The notes under the pieces: generated by a model | What the model saw: only the letters and a program-made list of their open reading frames with translations | Told to the model about the DNA's origin: nothing | Databases searched by the model: none | Made by a program: the position numbers and the translations under genes | From: Polycladidibacter hongkongensis | GTDB lineage: Bacteria > Pseudomonadota > Alphaproteobacteria > Rhizobiales > Stappiaceae | Direction: 5' to 3' | Assembly: GCF_001561995.1 (NCBI RefSeq) | Contig: NZ_LLWC01000024.1 | Coordinates: 1-64,000 of the forward strand | Length of the DNA: 64,000 nt | Shown here: positions 6,602 through 14,510 of the stretch, piece after piece | Layout of the letters: the number at the start of each line of letters is the position of its first letter | How positions within the stretch are numbered: the first letter of the stretch is position 1

Positions 6602-8953
6602 ATGTCTGTTCTTACGTCACAACTTGTTTTGTCTCTCGTAGATAACGCAACGAAACCTGCGCGAGCTGCCGCGAATAACATTGTGTGGCTGAAGGAAAAG
6701 GTTCGCGATACGTCAAGGCAGATGGGGCATATGCGCGGGGCGATGCTAGAGGCTGCAGGTACTGGCTATTTGCTTGCTCAAGCGATTTCGCAGCCCATTC
6801 AGGCGGCGACAGAGTTTGAGAGCGCAATGTCGGATGTGAAAAAGGTTGTCGATTTCGACACGCCTGACGGCTTTACAGTTCTTTCTCGCGAGATCCGCGA
6901 TTTGGCGCTAGATATTCCGATGGCGGCCACTGAAATCGCATCGCTTGTCGCAGCAGCAGGGCAGGCAGGTATGGCAGGCGGCGAGTTAACTCAATTTGCC
7001 GAGATGGCTGCAAAGGTTGGTGTCGCTTTTGATATTTCCGCAGAGCAAACCGGGGAGTCTCTTGCCAAAATCAAAACAGCGCTGGGTCTTTCTATTGAAG
7101 AAACCCAGCTGCTTGCAGATGCCATGAACCATCTATCTAATAGCAGCGCCTCATCTGCACCAGATATTTTGAATTTTATGCGCCGCGTTGGTTCAATTGG
7201 GCTACAATACGGGTTCACCGCTGAGCAAACGGCAGCCATCGGATCGGCGATGATAGCGGCAGGGGCAGAGGCAGAGGTGGCTGCAACGAGTTTCAGGAAC
7301 GTGGGCAAAGCGCTTGCGCGCGGTGAAAGCGCCACGAAATCACAGCGGGAAGCCTTTGCAAAACTTGGCCTTGATGCAACCAAGGTTAGCAAGTCATTGC
7401 AAAAGGACGCTGTCGGCACACTCAAGGCAATAATTACGCGCATTCGGCAACTGCCCAAGGAAATGCAAGCGGCGACACTCACGGATCTTTTTGGCGATGA
7501 AGCGCGCGCTATTGCGCCTCTCATTGAAAATTCGGAGCTCCTTGAGCAGGCGCTAGGGGCTGTTGGTGATCAGACCAATTATGCAGGCTCAGCTCAGGAG
7601 GAGTACAACGAGCGGGCAAAAACAACTGCAAACGCTATTCAGCTGTTTAAAAACAACATGAACGAACTTGCAATATCACTCGGGAGAGCGCTGCTTCCAG
7701 CTCTAAACGACATTATGGCTGCGATTATTCCGTTCGTGCAGGCGTTGTCGGAGTTCGCTTCAAATCACCCAGAAATAACAGCTGCTGCTGTTGCGATCGC
7801 AGGCAGCCTCGTTGCGCTTCGCGTTGTGACGATTGCATCCCGCTTTGCGTTTCTAAACCTAAAAACTGCTGTGTTTCAGTGCGCTTGGTTTGTCGGCAGG
7901 GCAACAGCGGTGATCCGGACAGCGCTTGTCGGGCTGCGCGCTGCGCTGGTTGGCAGCTGGCTGATGGGAGCGGTATCCGGGGGCGGGTTCTTCGGCGCGT
8001 TGACCGCTGCTGCCTCAGGGGCTGCGGCTGTGATGTCGTGGGTCGCCGGGGCTGTCGGTGCCGCAGTTGCCGCTATATCTGCTCCCATTGTGGCACTTGT
8101 CGCGGCGATCGTGGCTGCAGTCGCTGCAATAGCGCTTGTGATCTACAACTACTGGGAGCCGATCAGTAACTTTGTCTCAGGGTTTGTAGGGGCCATAGCA
8201 GATGCTTTGAGCACCTTGTTTGAGACTTTAGGCAGCTGGTTCGCTAGCCTCGCCTCAATGCTCGGCGAATGGGCAACGCAGCGGCTGATTGATATTGCGG
8301 GGCTGCTGGGCATTGATCCGGAAACTGTTCGCGCCGCTTTAGGTATGGCCTACAATCTCATCCAGAGCAGCCTCAACAATATCGTAGATTTTGTTCTTTC
8401 GATCCCGCAGCGCGTGGGCTCGTGGATCTCTGACATTTTTACAATGAATGATTATTCGGACGCTGCTGAGCAAGGCTTCCGCAACGCGGGTCGGCGCGCT
8501 GGTGAGGCGTTGGTGAACGCGATCAAGGAGGCGTTCTGGGGGTTGATTGAATGGTTCAAAAATCTGCCAGATCTGATTATTGATGCAATCGGCTCTATTG
8601 ACATGAGCAACCTGATCAAATGGCCGGATTTATCTTTTTTGGGTATAGGGACACCTTCTGTAAAAGTCGACGGTGCCCGTGCTGCGGGCGGGCATATCGC
8701 AGGCGGGAAAACCTATCTGGTAGGTGAATACGGCCCTGAACTGGTTACGCCTGGCGCCTCTGGATATGTCCACACAGCAGGCGAGACCGCGGCGATGCTT
8801 TCGGGCGGGCAGGGTGCGGCGCAAGCGGTCGCCGTTAATTTTGGCGATATTCATATCAGCGGGGTTGAGGATGCCGAGGGCGTAATGGCGCAGCTCATGG
8901 ATCGAATTGGCGATGCAATGAACGGCCTACAGGCCGACCTTGAACCGGCATAG
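6602..8953 (+). CDS. Phage tail tape measure protein
   Basis: At 783 residues this is the longest gene of the tail block, and its length sets tail length. Residues about 60-350 carry the TP901-type tape-measure core (TEIASLVAAAGQAGM, SSASSAPDILNFMRR, SFRNVGKAL). Residues about 390-530 form a long hydrophobic stretch with membrane-spanning potential, needed when the protein is ejected into the host. The C-terminal block GGKTYLVGEYGPELVTPG is a signature of tape-measure ends. The start at 6602 follows a GAAAGAAG stretch. Its position after gpE/E', the proteins that coat it, is as in P2. Confidence 0.9.
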   Translation: MSVLTSQLVLSLVDNATKPARAAANNIVWLKEKVRDTSRQMGHMRGAMLEAAGTGYLLAQAISQPIQAATEFESAMSDVKKVVDFDTPDGFTVLSREIRDLALDIPMAATEIASLVAAAGQAGMAGGELTQFAEMAAKVGVAFDISAEQTGESLAKIKTALGLSIEETQLLADAMNHLSNSSASSAPDILNFMRRVGSIGLQYGFTAEQTAAIGSAMIAAGAEAEVAATSFRNVGKALARGESATKSQREAFAKLGLDATKVSKSLQKDAVGTLKAIITRIRQLPKEMQAATLTDLFGDEARAIAPLIENSELLEQALGAVGDQTNYAGSAQEEYNERAKTTANAIQLFKNNMNELAISLGRALLPALNDIMAAIIPFVQALSEFASNHPEITAAAVAIAGSLVALRVVTIASRFAFLNLKTAVFQCAWFVGRATAVIRTALVGLRAALVGSWLMGAVSGGGFFGALTAAASGAAAVMSWVAGAVGAAVAAISAPIVALVAAIVAAVAAIALVIYNYWEPISNFVSGFVGAIADALSTLFETLGSWFASLASMLGEWATQRLIDIAGLLGIDPETVRAALGMAYNLIQSSLNNIVDFVLSIPQRVGSWISDIFTMNDYSDAAEQGFRNAGRRAGEALVNAIKEAFWGLIEWFKNLPDLIIDAIGSIDMSNLIKWPDLSFLGIGTPSVKVDGARAAGGHIAGGKTYLVGEYGPELVTPGASGYVHTAGETAAMLSGGQGAAQAVAVNFGDIHISGVEDAEGVMAQLMDRIGDAMNGLQADLEPA

Positions 8954-8965
8954 GGAGGATTGGCT

Positions 8966-9400
8966 TTGCTCTACATGATCGGGGCTGTGATGGTTGATAC
9001 ATTCCCATTTTCAGCGGATAAAGCCGTACTCACAGGGACTGCAAGCATTGCACGTAAAAGCGTTATCGGGGGCATTCGGCCGGGTGAGTTTACCGGCGAT
9101 GAAGGGCGCAAGCTCAGCATCTCAGGCACAATCCTGCCCTCTAAAATCGGCGGCCTGACGGAGCTAAACTGGCTCAACTCCATGCGGGCGAATGGTGATG
9201 TCGTGCCGGTTACGCGCGGCGATGGGGTTGTGCTTGGGCTGTACGCAATCAAAAGCGTAACGGAAACGCATAAGCACTTGCTCGATGACGGTGTGGGATT
9301 TGAGGTCGAGCATCAGATTGTGCTTGATGAAATGCCGCCAGAATTACCCACTCCCAAGCAGCTCATAGGCCAGCTGCTTTCCCTGTTTGATTTGAGGTGA
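8966..9400 (+). CDS. Phage tail terminator protein (P2 gpU-like)
   Basis: The protein has about 145 residues. GGAGG at 8954-8958 leaves only one base before a TTG at 8960, so the TTG at 8966 (7 bases) is the more likely start; the ATG at 8975 is also possible. The segment FTGDEGRKLSISGTILP fits the U family, in which a ring of gpU closes the head-proximal end of the tail. It lies between tape measure and gpX, as in P2. The stop is followed 5 bases later by the gpX start. Confidence 0.8.
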   Translation: MLYMIGAVMVDTFPFSADKAVLTGTASIARKSVIGGIRPGEFTGDEGRKLSISGTILPSKIGGLTELNWLNSMRANGDVVPVTRGDGVVLGLYAIKSVTETHKHLLDDGVGFEVEHQIVLDEMPPELPTPKQLIGQLLSLFDLR

Positions 9401-9405
9401 TTGGA

Positions 9406-9624
9406 ATGCGTACAATCAAAATTGCAGGCGACAATCTCACTCTGGATCTGCTGCTTGCGCGGGAGTTCGGGGAAGGAGGGGCAGGGCTGCTCAATGCAGC
9501 ACTCTGGCTTAATCGCGGGGTTGCAGCGGGGGTGCTACTAGAGCAGGGATCCTTGATTGCCTTGCCTGATTTACCTGCTCAAGCAGAGCGGCCCAAGCGA
9601 AAAACAATCGACTTATTCGGGTGA
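9406..9624 (+). CDS. Phage tail protein X (P2 gpX-like)
   Basis: The 72 residues begin MRTIKIAGDNLTLDLLLARE and end with IALPDLPAQAERPKRKTIDLFG. This is the LysM-like pattern of gpX, with an N-terminal strand (a GD-type turn followed by LD) and a C-terminal ALPDLP motif. The baseplate hub protein gpX is thought to help anchor the hub. An ATG at 9397 overlapping the gpU stop is in frame, but the start at 9406 gives the family-typical N-terminus. It is followed 6 bases later by gpD. Confidence 0.82.
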   Translation: MRTIKIAGDNLTLDLLLAREFGEGGAGLLNAALWLNRGVAAGVLLEQGSLIALPDLPAQAERPKRKTIDLFG

Positions 9625-9630
9625 TTAGCA

Positions 9631-10653
9631 ATGTCAGGTTGGAAAGTGGACTGGCGCGTTGAAATCGAGGGTGAGGACATATCGCAGGACCTGCGGCCTT
9701 ATCTCATGAGCATCTCTGCAACTGATAAAGTGGGGCTGACATCTGATCGTTGCTCGCTGGTATTGGATGATACGGATGGGCAGATAAAACTGCCTAGCGC
9801 TGGCAGCAAGCTCACGGTGTATCTCGAGAACTACAAAGTATTCGAAGGCGTAACAGAGCGGCCAAAATCAACCGGCTCGCGCGGTGGAGGGATGAAGCTC
9901 ACCGTCAAGGCCAAGGGGACAGATGATGCAAGCAAGATCAAGCAGCCGTTGACACAGCACAAGGACGGTGGCTCGCTTGAAGACTTCTTGCAGGGCCTAG
10001 GCAAAACAACAGGCGTCGAGATCGTCGTAGACAAGGCGCTTGGAGGGATAACGCGAAACTACTGGGGGGTGGCGGGTGTAAGCCTGCTGCAGGCTGGCCA
10101 ACAGCTCGCCAAGGAGCATAGCGGCATCTTTAAAGTGCGGGGCAAAAAGGCAATCCTCAAGGCAAAAGGTACAGATGATAAGTTACCAGAGGTGGTCTGC
10201 GAGCGCGGTAAGAACCTGATCAGCTGGAGTGTTGAGCCTCGTGACTTGAGGCGTGTGTTTGCAGGCGGTAAAGCGCGGCACTTTGATCGCAAAACAGCCA
10301 AAGTCAAAGAAGTGAAGCGCCCATGGAAGCAGGCCGAGATCGATGGAGGACTGTCAAGCGGGGACGAGCGGGTAGATAATGCTTTGCGCGCAATGGCAGC
10401 AGATGAAAGCACCGCAGAAAAAAGCATCGATGCCGCCGAAAGCCGGGGCAGGCGTGAGGGCGGCACTGGCACAGTGACAATAAACCTCGAACCCGCAGCG
10501 CAGGCAGAGGCCCCTTGCAGGCTCAAGGGGCTGCGTTCTGGCATTGATGGGCTTTACCGAATTGAAAGCCGCACGCACAAGGCCTCACGAGGGGCAGGGG
10601 CAACCACAACGCTAAAGATCAAGGATCCTCAAGGCGGGGCCGGAGAGCGTTAG
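9631..10653 (+). CDS. Phage baseplate hub protein (P2 gpD-like)
   Basis: The 340 residues match the late-control gene D family: an N-terminal half with ITDKVG-like ATDKVGLTSDRCSLVLDD and the strand-rich hub fold. A middle part follows with LAKEHSGIFKVRGKKAILKAKG, and the C-terminal GIDGLYRIESRTHKASRGAG block is highly typical. gpD forms the central hub of the baseplate under the tail tube and resembles T4 gp27. The order U-X-D is the canonical P2 order. It is the last tail gene; a small inverted repeat (GCACG/CGTGC, 10672-10687) follows. Confidence 0.88.
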   Translation: MSGWKVDWRVEIEGEDISQDLRPYLMSISATDKVGLTSDRCSLVLDDTDGQIKLPSAGSKLTVYLENYKVFEGVTERPKSTGSRGGGMKLTVKAKGTDDASKIKQPLTQHKDGGSLEDFLQGLGKTTGVEIVVDKALGGITRNYWGVAGVSLLQAGQQLAKEHSGIFKVRGKKAILKAKGTDDKLPEVVCERGKNLISWSVEPRDLRRVFAGGKARHFDRKTAKVKEVKRPWKQAEIDGGLSSGDERVDNALRAMAADESTAEKSIDAAESRGRREGGTGTVTINLEPAAQAEAPCRLKGLRSGIDGLYRIESRTHKASRGAGATTTLKIKDPQGGAGER

Positions 10654-10819
10654 TTTTTGCTAGTTTATCCGCACGTTATAGCGTGCTGATAGAATTACTT
10701 TGGCAGAAAAAGGGGAGGCGGTATTGCAGGATTGCTCTTGCAAATGCAACCAAACACTTTATATCTTTCATATGTAAATGCAAGATTTGTGACTGTTTTA
10801 TTGGAATGGGGAGGTCGAA
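10654..10819 (+). promoter_or_regulatory. Control region of the Xre-RES module
   Basis: The 166-base AT-rich stretch carries a short inverted repeat GCACG/CGTGC (10672-10687), which may end tail transcription. An 8-base direct repeat AAATGCAA occurs at 10742-10749 and 10776-10783, inside larger flanks CTTGCA (10737-10742) and TGCAAG (10779-10784). Xre antitoxins of this type normally bind repeats in their own promoter, so these repeats are candidate operators. GGGAGG lies 6 bases before the antitoxin ATG. Confidence 0.35.
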
Positions 10820-11212
10820 ATGGTTCGCCAAGATAAACGCGATAACCACGTAGACAATAAAGATAATAAGGAACGTGTAATTAGTGGAGCGGTTTTAAAG
10901 GCTGCTGAAAAATTAGGTTTAACCGATACTCAACTTGCTAAGGTATTAAAAATAAGCCCCTCCAAGCTCTCTCGTGGGCGAAAAAGTGGTGCATTCGTGA
11001 AGGAGAGCGGAGCCGAGTATGACCTTGCTCTTCAAGTCATCAGAATTTTTCGTGCACTAGATGCGCTTTCTGGCGAAGACTCTGTCTATGTTCAGAAATG
11101 GATGACAAACAAGAACCTTACTCTTAATGGGCGTCCAATTGACTTGGTTCAGGATATCGGTAGCCTTGTAAGAGTTGCTGATTACTTGGATTCGAGAAGA
11201 GCTATTGTCTAG
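10820..11212 (+). CDS. Xre/MbcA/ParS-type antitoxin
   Basis: The 130 residues have a charged N-terminus (about 1-22) and an HTH region with LTDTQLAKVLKISPSKLSR. The C-terminal domain carries ALDALSGEDSVYVQKWMTN and NGRPIDLVQDIGSLVRVADYLD. This is the MbcA/ParS/Xre toxin-binding domain, whose NxxLxGxxPxxL region sits over the toxin's active site. Its stop overlaps the likely start of the RES toxin by 8 bases, the usual coupling in type II modules. It should bind its own promoter and neutralise the toxin. Base composition is more AT-rich than the flanking tail genes, which suggests separate acquisition. Confidence 0.85.
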   Translation: MVRQDKRDNHVDNKDNKERVISGAVLKAAEKLGLTDTQLAKVLKISPSKLSRGRKSGAFVKESGAEYDLALQVIRIFRALDALSGEDSVYVQKWMTNKNLTLNGRPIDLVQDIGSLVRVADYLDSRRAIV

Positions 11213-11996
11213 GAAAAACTTACTTCTTTGTGAGCCTTATCCCTATGAGAAAAGAGTGTGCTGGCGTCTTGTCGAGGCGCAGCACATCAATAGTTGTCGA
11301 AAAATTACCGAAAGCACTGAAGACTATGATCTGCTCGAAAGTGAACTGGAAAAGATCAAGCCGCCTGTAAGTGAAGAATTTCAAAATAAACACTTTTTGT
11401 TTTTTACACCAACTCGATACAAGCCATATCCAGCTTCGCGGTTTCGAGTATCAGACTCTGATCATGCTGTTTATTACGCAAGTGAAGATGTAAAAACTGC
11501 AGTCTACGAATGTTTGTTCTACAAACTAAAAACTTTTGCGGCTTCTCCAGATAGCGGGCTACCTGCGAACTGGATCAATAAGTCAGCGATAAAAACGCCA
11601 GTTAAAGCCTGTAGGCATTTAGACCTCACGAAATCGCCGTATGTTGAGCTTTCCAATCAATGGACTGATCGAAAAGACTACAGCTGCTGCATCGGTCTAG
11701 CCGATGAGGCATACAAAAATGATGTTGAGCTTATTCGCTATCAGTCAGTTCGGGACCCTGAAAAAGGTGCGAATTTAGCGATAATGCGAGCAAGTGCCTT
11801 TCTGGAAAGAGAGCCGAATGTTGCCGGGAGCTGGAAGGTTCTTTTTAATAAAACCAATATCAGCCTTGTTTGCGAAAACCCGGTGCAGCGCTTTGACATA
11901 TCTTTGGATGCCTTTGATTATGACGAAGACATCCGTAAGTTTGTCAGATCGCTAAGAGGCGATGTATTCGGCGAAGTTTTACGTGAGGATGCGTAG
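11205..11996 (+). CDS. RES-domain toxin (NAD+-degrading family)
   Basis: About 263 residues from a TTG at 11205 preceded by GAGAAGAG; an earlier TTG at 11175 is possible but lies deep in the antitoxin gene. The RES pattern is visible: an early arginine (RVCWRLVEA or ASRFRV), DHAVYYASEDVKTAVYECLF with the conserved Glu, and YQSVRD with the conserved Ser. Characterised RES toxins (e.g. MbcT, Res) break down cellular NAD+ and stop growth. The N-terminal stretch is longer than in minimal RES proteins, and no metal site is seen there. In a prophage it may stabilise the lysogen or act in defence by abortive infection. Confidence 0.8.
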   Translation: MSRKNLLLCEPYPYEKRVCWRLVEAQHINSCRKITESTEDYDLLESELEKIKPPVSEEFQNKHFLFFTPTRYKPYPASRFRVSDSDHAVYYASEDVKTAVYECLFYKLKTFAASPDSGLPANWINKSAIKTPVKACRHLDLTKSPYVELSNQWTDRKDYSCCIGLADEAYKNDVELIRYQSVRDPEKGANLAIMRASAFLEREPNVAGSWKVLFNKTNISLVCENPVQRFDISLDAFDYDEDIRKFVRSLRGDVFGEVLREDA

Positions 11997-12020
11997 AGAC
12001 CACCCACAACCCTAGACGCT

Positions 12021-12236
12021 CTAGCCTTTGCCTTGCGGCCATTCAGGCGGGCGAAACCCTGACAGGAACCAGCCCATAGCCCGCACCATTGTTGCATGGG
12101 GCTTGGATGATGATTTCTTCTCTGCCGGTATCTCCGAGCGCTGAACGGTGATCAGGCTAACGCCCAGAACCTTTGCTAGCTCGGACTGGGTGAGCCCGAG
12201 CTGTTTACGCGCTGCCTTGAATTCCTCAGGTGCCAT
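12021..12236 (-). CDS. Small XRE-family HTH protein
   Basis: The 71 residues begin MAPEEFKAARKQLGLTQSEL and continue with AKVLGVSLITVQRSE, a Cro/CI-type helix-turn-helix occupying nearly the whole first half. The C-terminal part (MVRAMGWFLSGFRPPEWPQG) is short and non-catalytic. It lacks the dimerisation/peptidase half of a CI repressor, so it is more likely an accessory regulator. It reads against the late genes and is coupled to the upstream 29-codon membrane peptide through a TAATG overlap (12234-12238). It converges on the RES toxin gene with a gap of 24 bases. Confidence 0.72.
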   Translation of the reverse strand: MAPEEFKAARKQLGLTQSELAKVLGVSLITVQRSEIPAEKKSSSKPHATMVRAMGWFLSGFRPPEWPQGKG

Positions 12237-12325
12237 TAGACCCAGCCAAAGTTTACGGCCATCAGGCCAAGGATTACGAGGGATAGGGCAATAGAGAGGT
12301 AAGTCAGTTTATCTTGCTTTGACAT
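12236..12325 (-). CDS. 29-residue single-span membrane peptide
   Basis: This small gene starts MSKQDKLTYL and has one hydrophobic span (SIALSLVILGLMAVNF) with a GWV end. An excellent AGGAGC site lies 6 bases before its ATG, and its stop codon overlaps the start of the HTH gene (TAATG), so it appears to be a real translated gene coupled to the regulator. The charged N-terminus and hydrophobic rest suggest a Type I-toxin-like or signalling membrane peptide, but there is no homology I can name. Its control region is the 340-base gap to the right. Confidence 0.55.
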   Translation of the reverse strand: MSKQDKLTYLSIALSLVILGLMAVNFGWV

Positions 12326-12664
12326 TTCTGTGCTCCTATATTGAAGAAAGGAGTGCAACCCCCTCGGCCAAGGGGGCTGCGTCGCTCACCTTACCAGTGG
12401 TGCAGGATGTTTATAATAAACAGCCCGACTTACACCAGTTGGAGAGCGATAGAGACGATTTGCAAGTTCATCTCTTTCTCCTTTCGTATGTGGCGGGGAT
12501 GGCCTATCCATCCCCCCTCACCACACTTATTTTTATACTACGCAATGTAGTATTTTCCAACCTTAGTTTCAGAAAATTCCGCTGTTTTTCGCCGTTCTGT
12601 GAGAAATCACGAGCGGTTTTTTTGTGTTGGTAACCCTGTCAAAACCAAATCAGGAAAATCAATC
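12326..12664. other. Hairpin-rich gap between the HTH unit and the lysozyme gene
   Basis: No convincing gene is present. There are three hairpins. CCCCCT/AGGGGG occurs near 12359-12377. A strong GGGGATGG/CCATCCCC stem (12495-12515) has outer GTGG/CCAC pairs (12490-12524) and is followed by ACTTATTTTTA. A terminator lies at 12592-12623. The AT-rich leftmost part should hold the promoter of the minus-strand membrane-peptide/HTH unit. Two terminator-like hairpins on the plus strand without an upstream coding gene suggest a short non-coding transcript, but no promoter is obvious. Confidence 0.35.
12592..12623 (+). terminator. Terminator upstream of the lysozyme gene
   Basis: CCGTTC-GTG pairs with CACGAGCGG (one GU pair, one bulge) and is followed by TTTTTTT (12617-12623). 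It stops plus-strand transcripts about 40 bases before the lysozyme start. Confidence 0.5.
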
Positions 12665-13510
12665 ATGGCAAATCGTTTATCGAGCCGTGGTGCGCGGTTT
12701 ATTGCGCGCCACGAGGGCATTGTGACGACCGCGTACCGCTGCTCTGCCGGGGTGATGACCATCGGCTGCGGCTTTACCGAGCGCAGTCGCATATTCAAAA
12801 GTTGGTGGCGGGCCAAGCACGGCCGCCCGTTGCGGCTGGGGGACAAAATCAATCGTGGTGATTGCCACATGCTGCTGAAAAAGATGTGTGATGAGGAATA
12901 CGGGGCGGCGGTGAGCCGTATGCTGCCCAAGCTGCGCGGCTATGAGCACGACGCCTGCACCTCTGTCACGTTTAATCTGGGCACGGGCGCGCTCAAGTGG
13001 CGGTGGGCGCAGCCGCTAAAATCTGGCGGGGTGAAACAGGCCGCGCAAATTCTGCGAGGGGGCTACAATCGGGCGGGCGGTCGTGTGCTGCCGGGGCTGA
13101 CTGCGCGGCGTGAAAGCGAGGCGCGCCTGCTCGTATCAGGTGATTATGGTCTTGATGCCCCTGCGCCGCTCCCAGCTAAAGCCCCGGCGTTCCCAACCGC
13201 CAAAAAACAACTGGCGGCGCTTGGCTATGGTGGTGCGCATTTTGCCCGTGAGCTCAAGCGGTTTCAGAAAGCCAATCCGCCGCTGGTGGCAGATGGCATA
13301 TGGGGACCTGCCTCGGCAGCAGCTGTGCGGCGCAAGCTGGAGCGCAAACGGGCCGCGCAAAGCGGTGGCGGGCTGGCAATCATCGGGGCGGCAGCTGTTG
13401 GCGGCGGTGGGCTTGATCCGGCCTCGCTCGCGATCGGGCTGGCCTGCGCTGGGGTCCTGTTTGGTCTCTACCAGTTCCGCGGCAAGATTTTAAAGCGCAG
13501 GCGCGCGTAA
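12665..13510 (+). CDS. Phage lysozyme with peptidoglycan-binding domain and C-terminal membrane span
   Basis: Start at 12665 (MANRLSSRGARFIARHEG) gives 281 residues. Residues 1-~150 are a GH24 lysozyme: Glu17 in RHEG is the catalytic acid, followed by YRCSAGVMTIGCGFT. There the usual Asp of T4 lysozyme is replaced by Cys, as in the P2/P21-like subgroup with RCPAG motifs. Residues ~170-220 (KKQLAALGYGG..FQKANPPLVADGIWGPASAAAV) are a peptidoglycan-binding repeat. Residues ~235-275 contain a hydrophobic span (ASLAIGLACAGVLFGLYQF) ending in KILKRRRA, so the enzyme is probably held in the membrane with a cytoplasmic basic tail. It cleaves the host wall at the end of infection. Three holin-like genes follow. 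Confidence 0.85.
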   Translation: MANRLSSRGARFIARHEGIVTTAYRCSAGVMTIGCGFTERSRIFKSWWRAKHGRPLRLGDKINRGDCHMLLKKMCDEEYGAAVSRMLPKLRGYEHDACTSVTFNLGTGALKWRWAQPLKSGGVKQAAQILRGGYNRAGGRVLPGLTARRESEARLLVSGDYGLDAPAPLPAKAPAFPTAKKQLAALGYGGAHFARELKRFQKANPPLVADGIWGPASAAAVRRKLERKRAAQSGGGLAIIGAAAVGGGGLDPASLAIGLACAGVLFGLYQFRGKILKRRRA

Positions 13511-13554
13511 GCGCAAACCTTACATCTCCCAAACAAAGGTTCATGGAGGCACGA

Positions 13555-13764
13555 ATGTCACTTCTAAAAGGTTGGCGCACGCGACTTGCGGCGCTGTCAC
13601 TGTTTTTGCTCGGGCTATTGGAGGCGGTAGATCCGCATCTGTTGGTGACGTTGCTGGGCGAAGAGGCCCGCTCAGGGGTGCTGTTGTTCTACGCGGTTGC
13701 ATTTTATGGCCTGCGGCAGATCACCAGCACACCCGCAGGCCGCAGCGGGGAGCCGCCGCGATGA
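13555..13764 (+). CDS. Small holin-like membrane protein
   Basis: The start at 13555 (MSLLKGWRTRLAAL) has GGAGG 4 bases upstream and gives 69 residues; an ATG at 13543 precedes the binding site. Two hydrophobic segments are seen (LAALSLFLLGLLEAV and SGVLLFYAVAFYGL) with a polar end. It lies directly behind the lysozyme gene, where phages carry holins, and its stop overlaps the next start as ATGA. The holin role is inferred from size, hydrophobicity and position. Confidence 0.5.
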   Translation: MSLLKGWRTRLAALSLFLLGLLEAVDPHLLVTLLGEEARSGVLLFYAVAFYGLRQITSTPAGRSGEPPR

Positions 13765-14156
13765 CTTGGTTCCTCTCTAAAATTATGGGAGCGTTGGGGG
13801 GCGGTTTGTTTGACCGCCTTTTTCAATCCATCGATCACGCGGGCCTGCAGGAAACCGAACGCCAACGCCTGCGGGCGCGGGTGATCGAGGCGCAGGTTGA
13901 GGCGGATGCTGCAACGCGGATGCGAGCCATGCAAAACAAATGGTTTTGGCGGGCGTGGTCATTGTTTGCCCTGCCTCTGGGGCTGTGGTGGGCGCTGGTT
14001 CTCATCGATACGGCTCTCGATCTGCCCATTGTGGTGCACGATTTGCCAGACTCAGTGCGGCCATGGGCCGATACGATTTTTTATGGGCTGTTTGGGGCAG
14101 GCGCAGGCCTGCGTACGGCTGAAACCATAGCGAGCGCCATCACGCGGCGGCGCTAA
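13761..14156 (+). CDS. Holin-like membrane protein with coiled N-terminal half
   Basis: The 131 residues start MTWFLSKIMGALGGGLFDRL. An amphipathic, charged helix follows (about 25-58, ETERQRLRARVIEAQVEADA). Two membrane spans follow: FWRAWSLFALPLGLWWALVLI (about 61-81) and one near TIFYGLFGAGAGL (about 106-118). The order of helix, WxWRA and two spans resembles three-helix holin-type proteins of alphaproteobacterial phages and gene transfer agents, but I am not certain of the family. Its start overlaps the previous stop. It probably takes part in membrane permeabilisation together with the flanking small proteins. Confidence 0.45.
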   Translation: MTWFLSKIMGALGGGLFDRLFQSIDHAGLQETERQRLRARVIEAQVEADAATRMRAMQNKWFWRAWSLFALPLGLWWALVLIDTALDLPIVVHDLPDSVRPWADTIFYGLFGAGAGLRTAETIASAITRRR

Positions 14157-14171
14157 CTAACTGGAGCAAAC

Positions 14172-14498
14172 ATGAGCGACCCAATTCAGGCCCTGCTGGG
14201 TCTCAAAATTATGCATCTGATCGCCGGGCTCTGTGGTGGGCTCGTCCGGGTGATCGTGCATCCGCGGGCCAGCCTCGCCAACACCATCGGCGCAACGGTG
14301 GTGGGCGCGCTGGTGGCGGGCTATCTAACCCCTGTGGTCGCGCCCGTGCTGGAGCGCTGGCTCGGCCCGACTGATGCAGGCGTGGAGGGCGCCACCGGCT
14401 TTATGCTGGGCATGTGCGGGCTGGCGCTGAGTGAAGGGCTGATCAAACTCGCCCGCCGCTGGCGTGATGATCCTGGCGTGCCAAAATTTCCTAAATAG
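14172..14498 (+). CDS. Small phage membrane protein in the lysis block
   Basis: The 108 residues contain three hydrophobic segments (MHLIAGLCGGLVRVIV, TIGATVVGALVAGYLTPVVAPV and ATGFMLGMCGLALSEGLI), then a basic end (ARRWRDDPGVPKFPK). It sits between the holin-like genes and the metallophosphoesterase in the same direction with short gaps, so it is probably cotranscribed. It resembles uncharacterised phage proteins found beside holins. A role as holin, antiholin or pinholin cannot be separated by sequence. Confidence 0.45.
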   Translation: MSDPIQALLGLKIMHLIAGLCGGLVRVIVHPRASLANTIGATVVGALVAGYLTPVVAPVLERWLGPTDAGVEGATGFMLGMCGLALSEGLIKLARRWRDDPGVPKFPK

Positions 14499-14510
14499 AG
14501 AGAGGTGCCC

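Noticed and set aside
12319-12633. 104-codon plus-strand frame before the lysozyme
   Set aside because: It starts inside the control region of the small membrane peptide, runs through three hairpins and a terminator and has no recognisable protein pattern.
13110-13493. Second frame of 127 codons inside the lysozyme gene
   Set aside because: Shadow of the lysozyme; the lysozyme frame has the family motifs and its own binding site.
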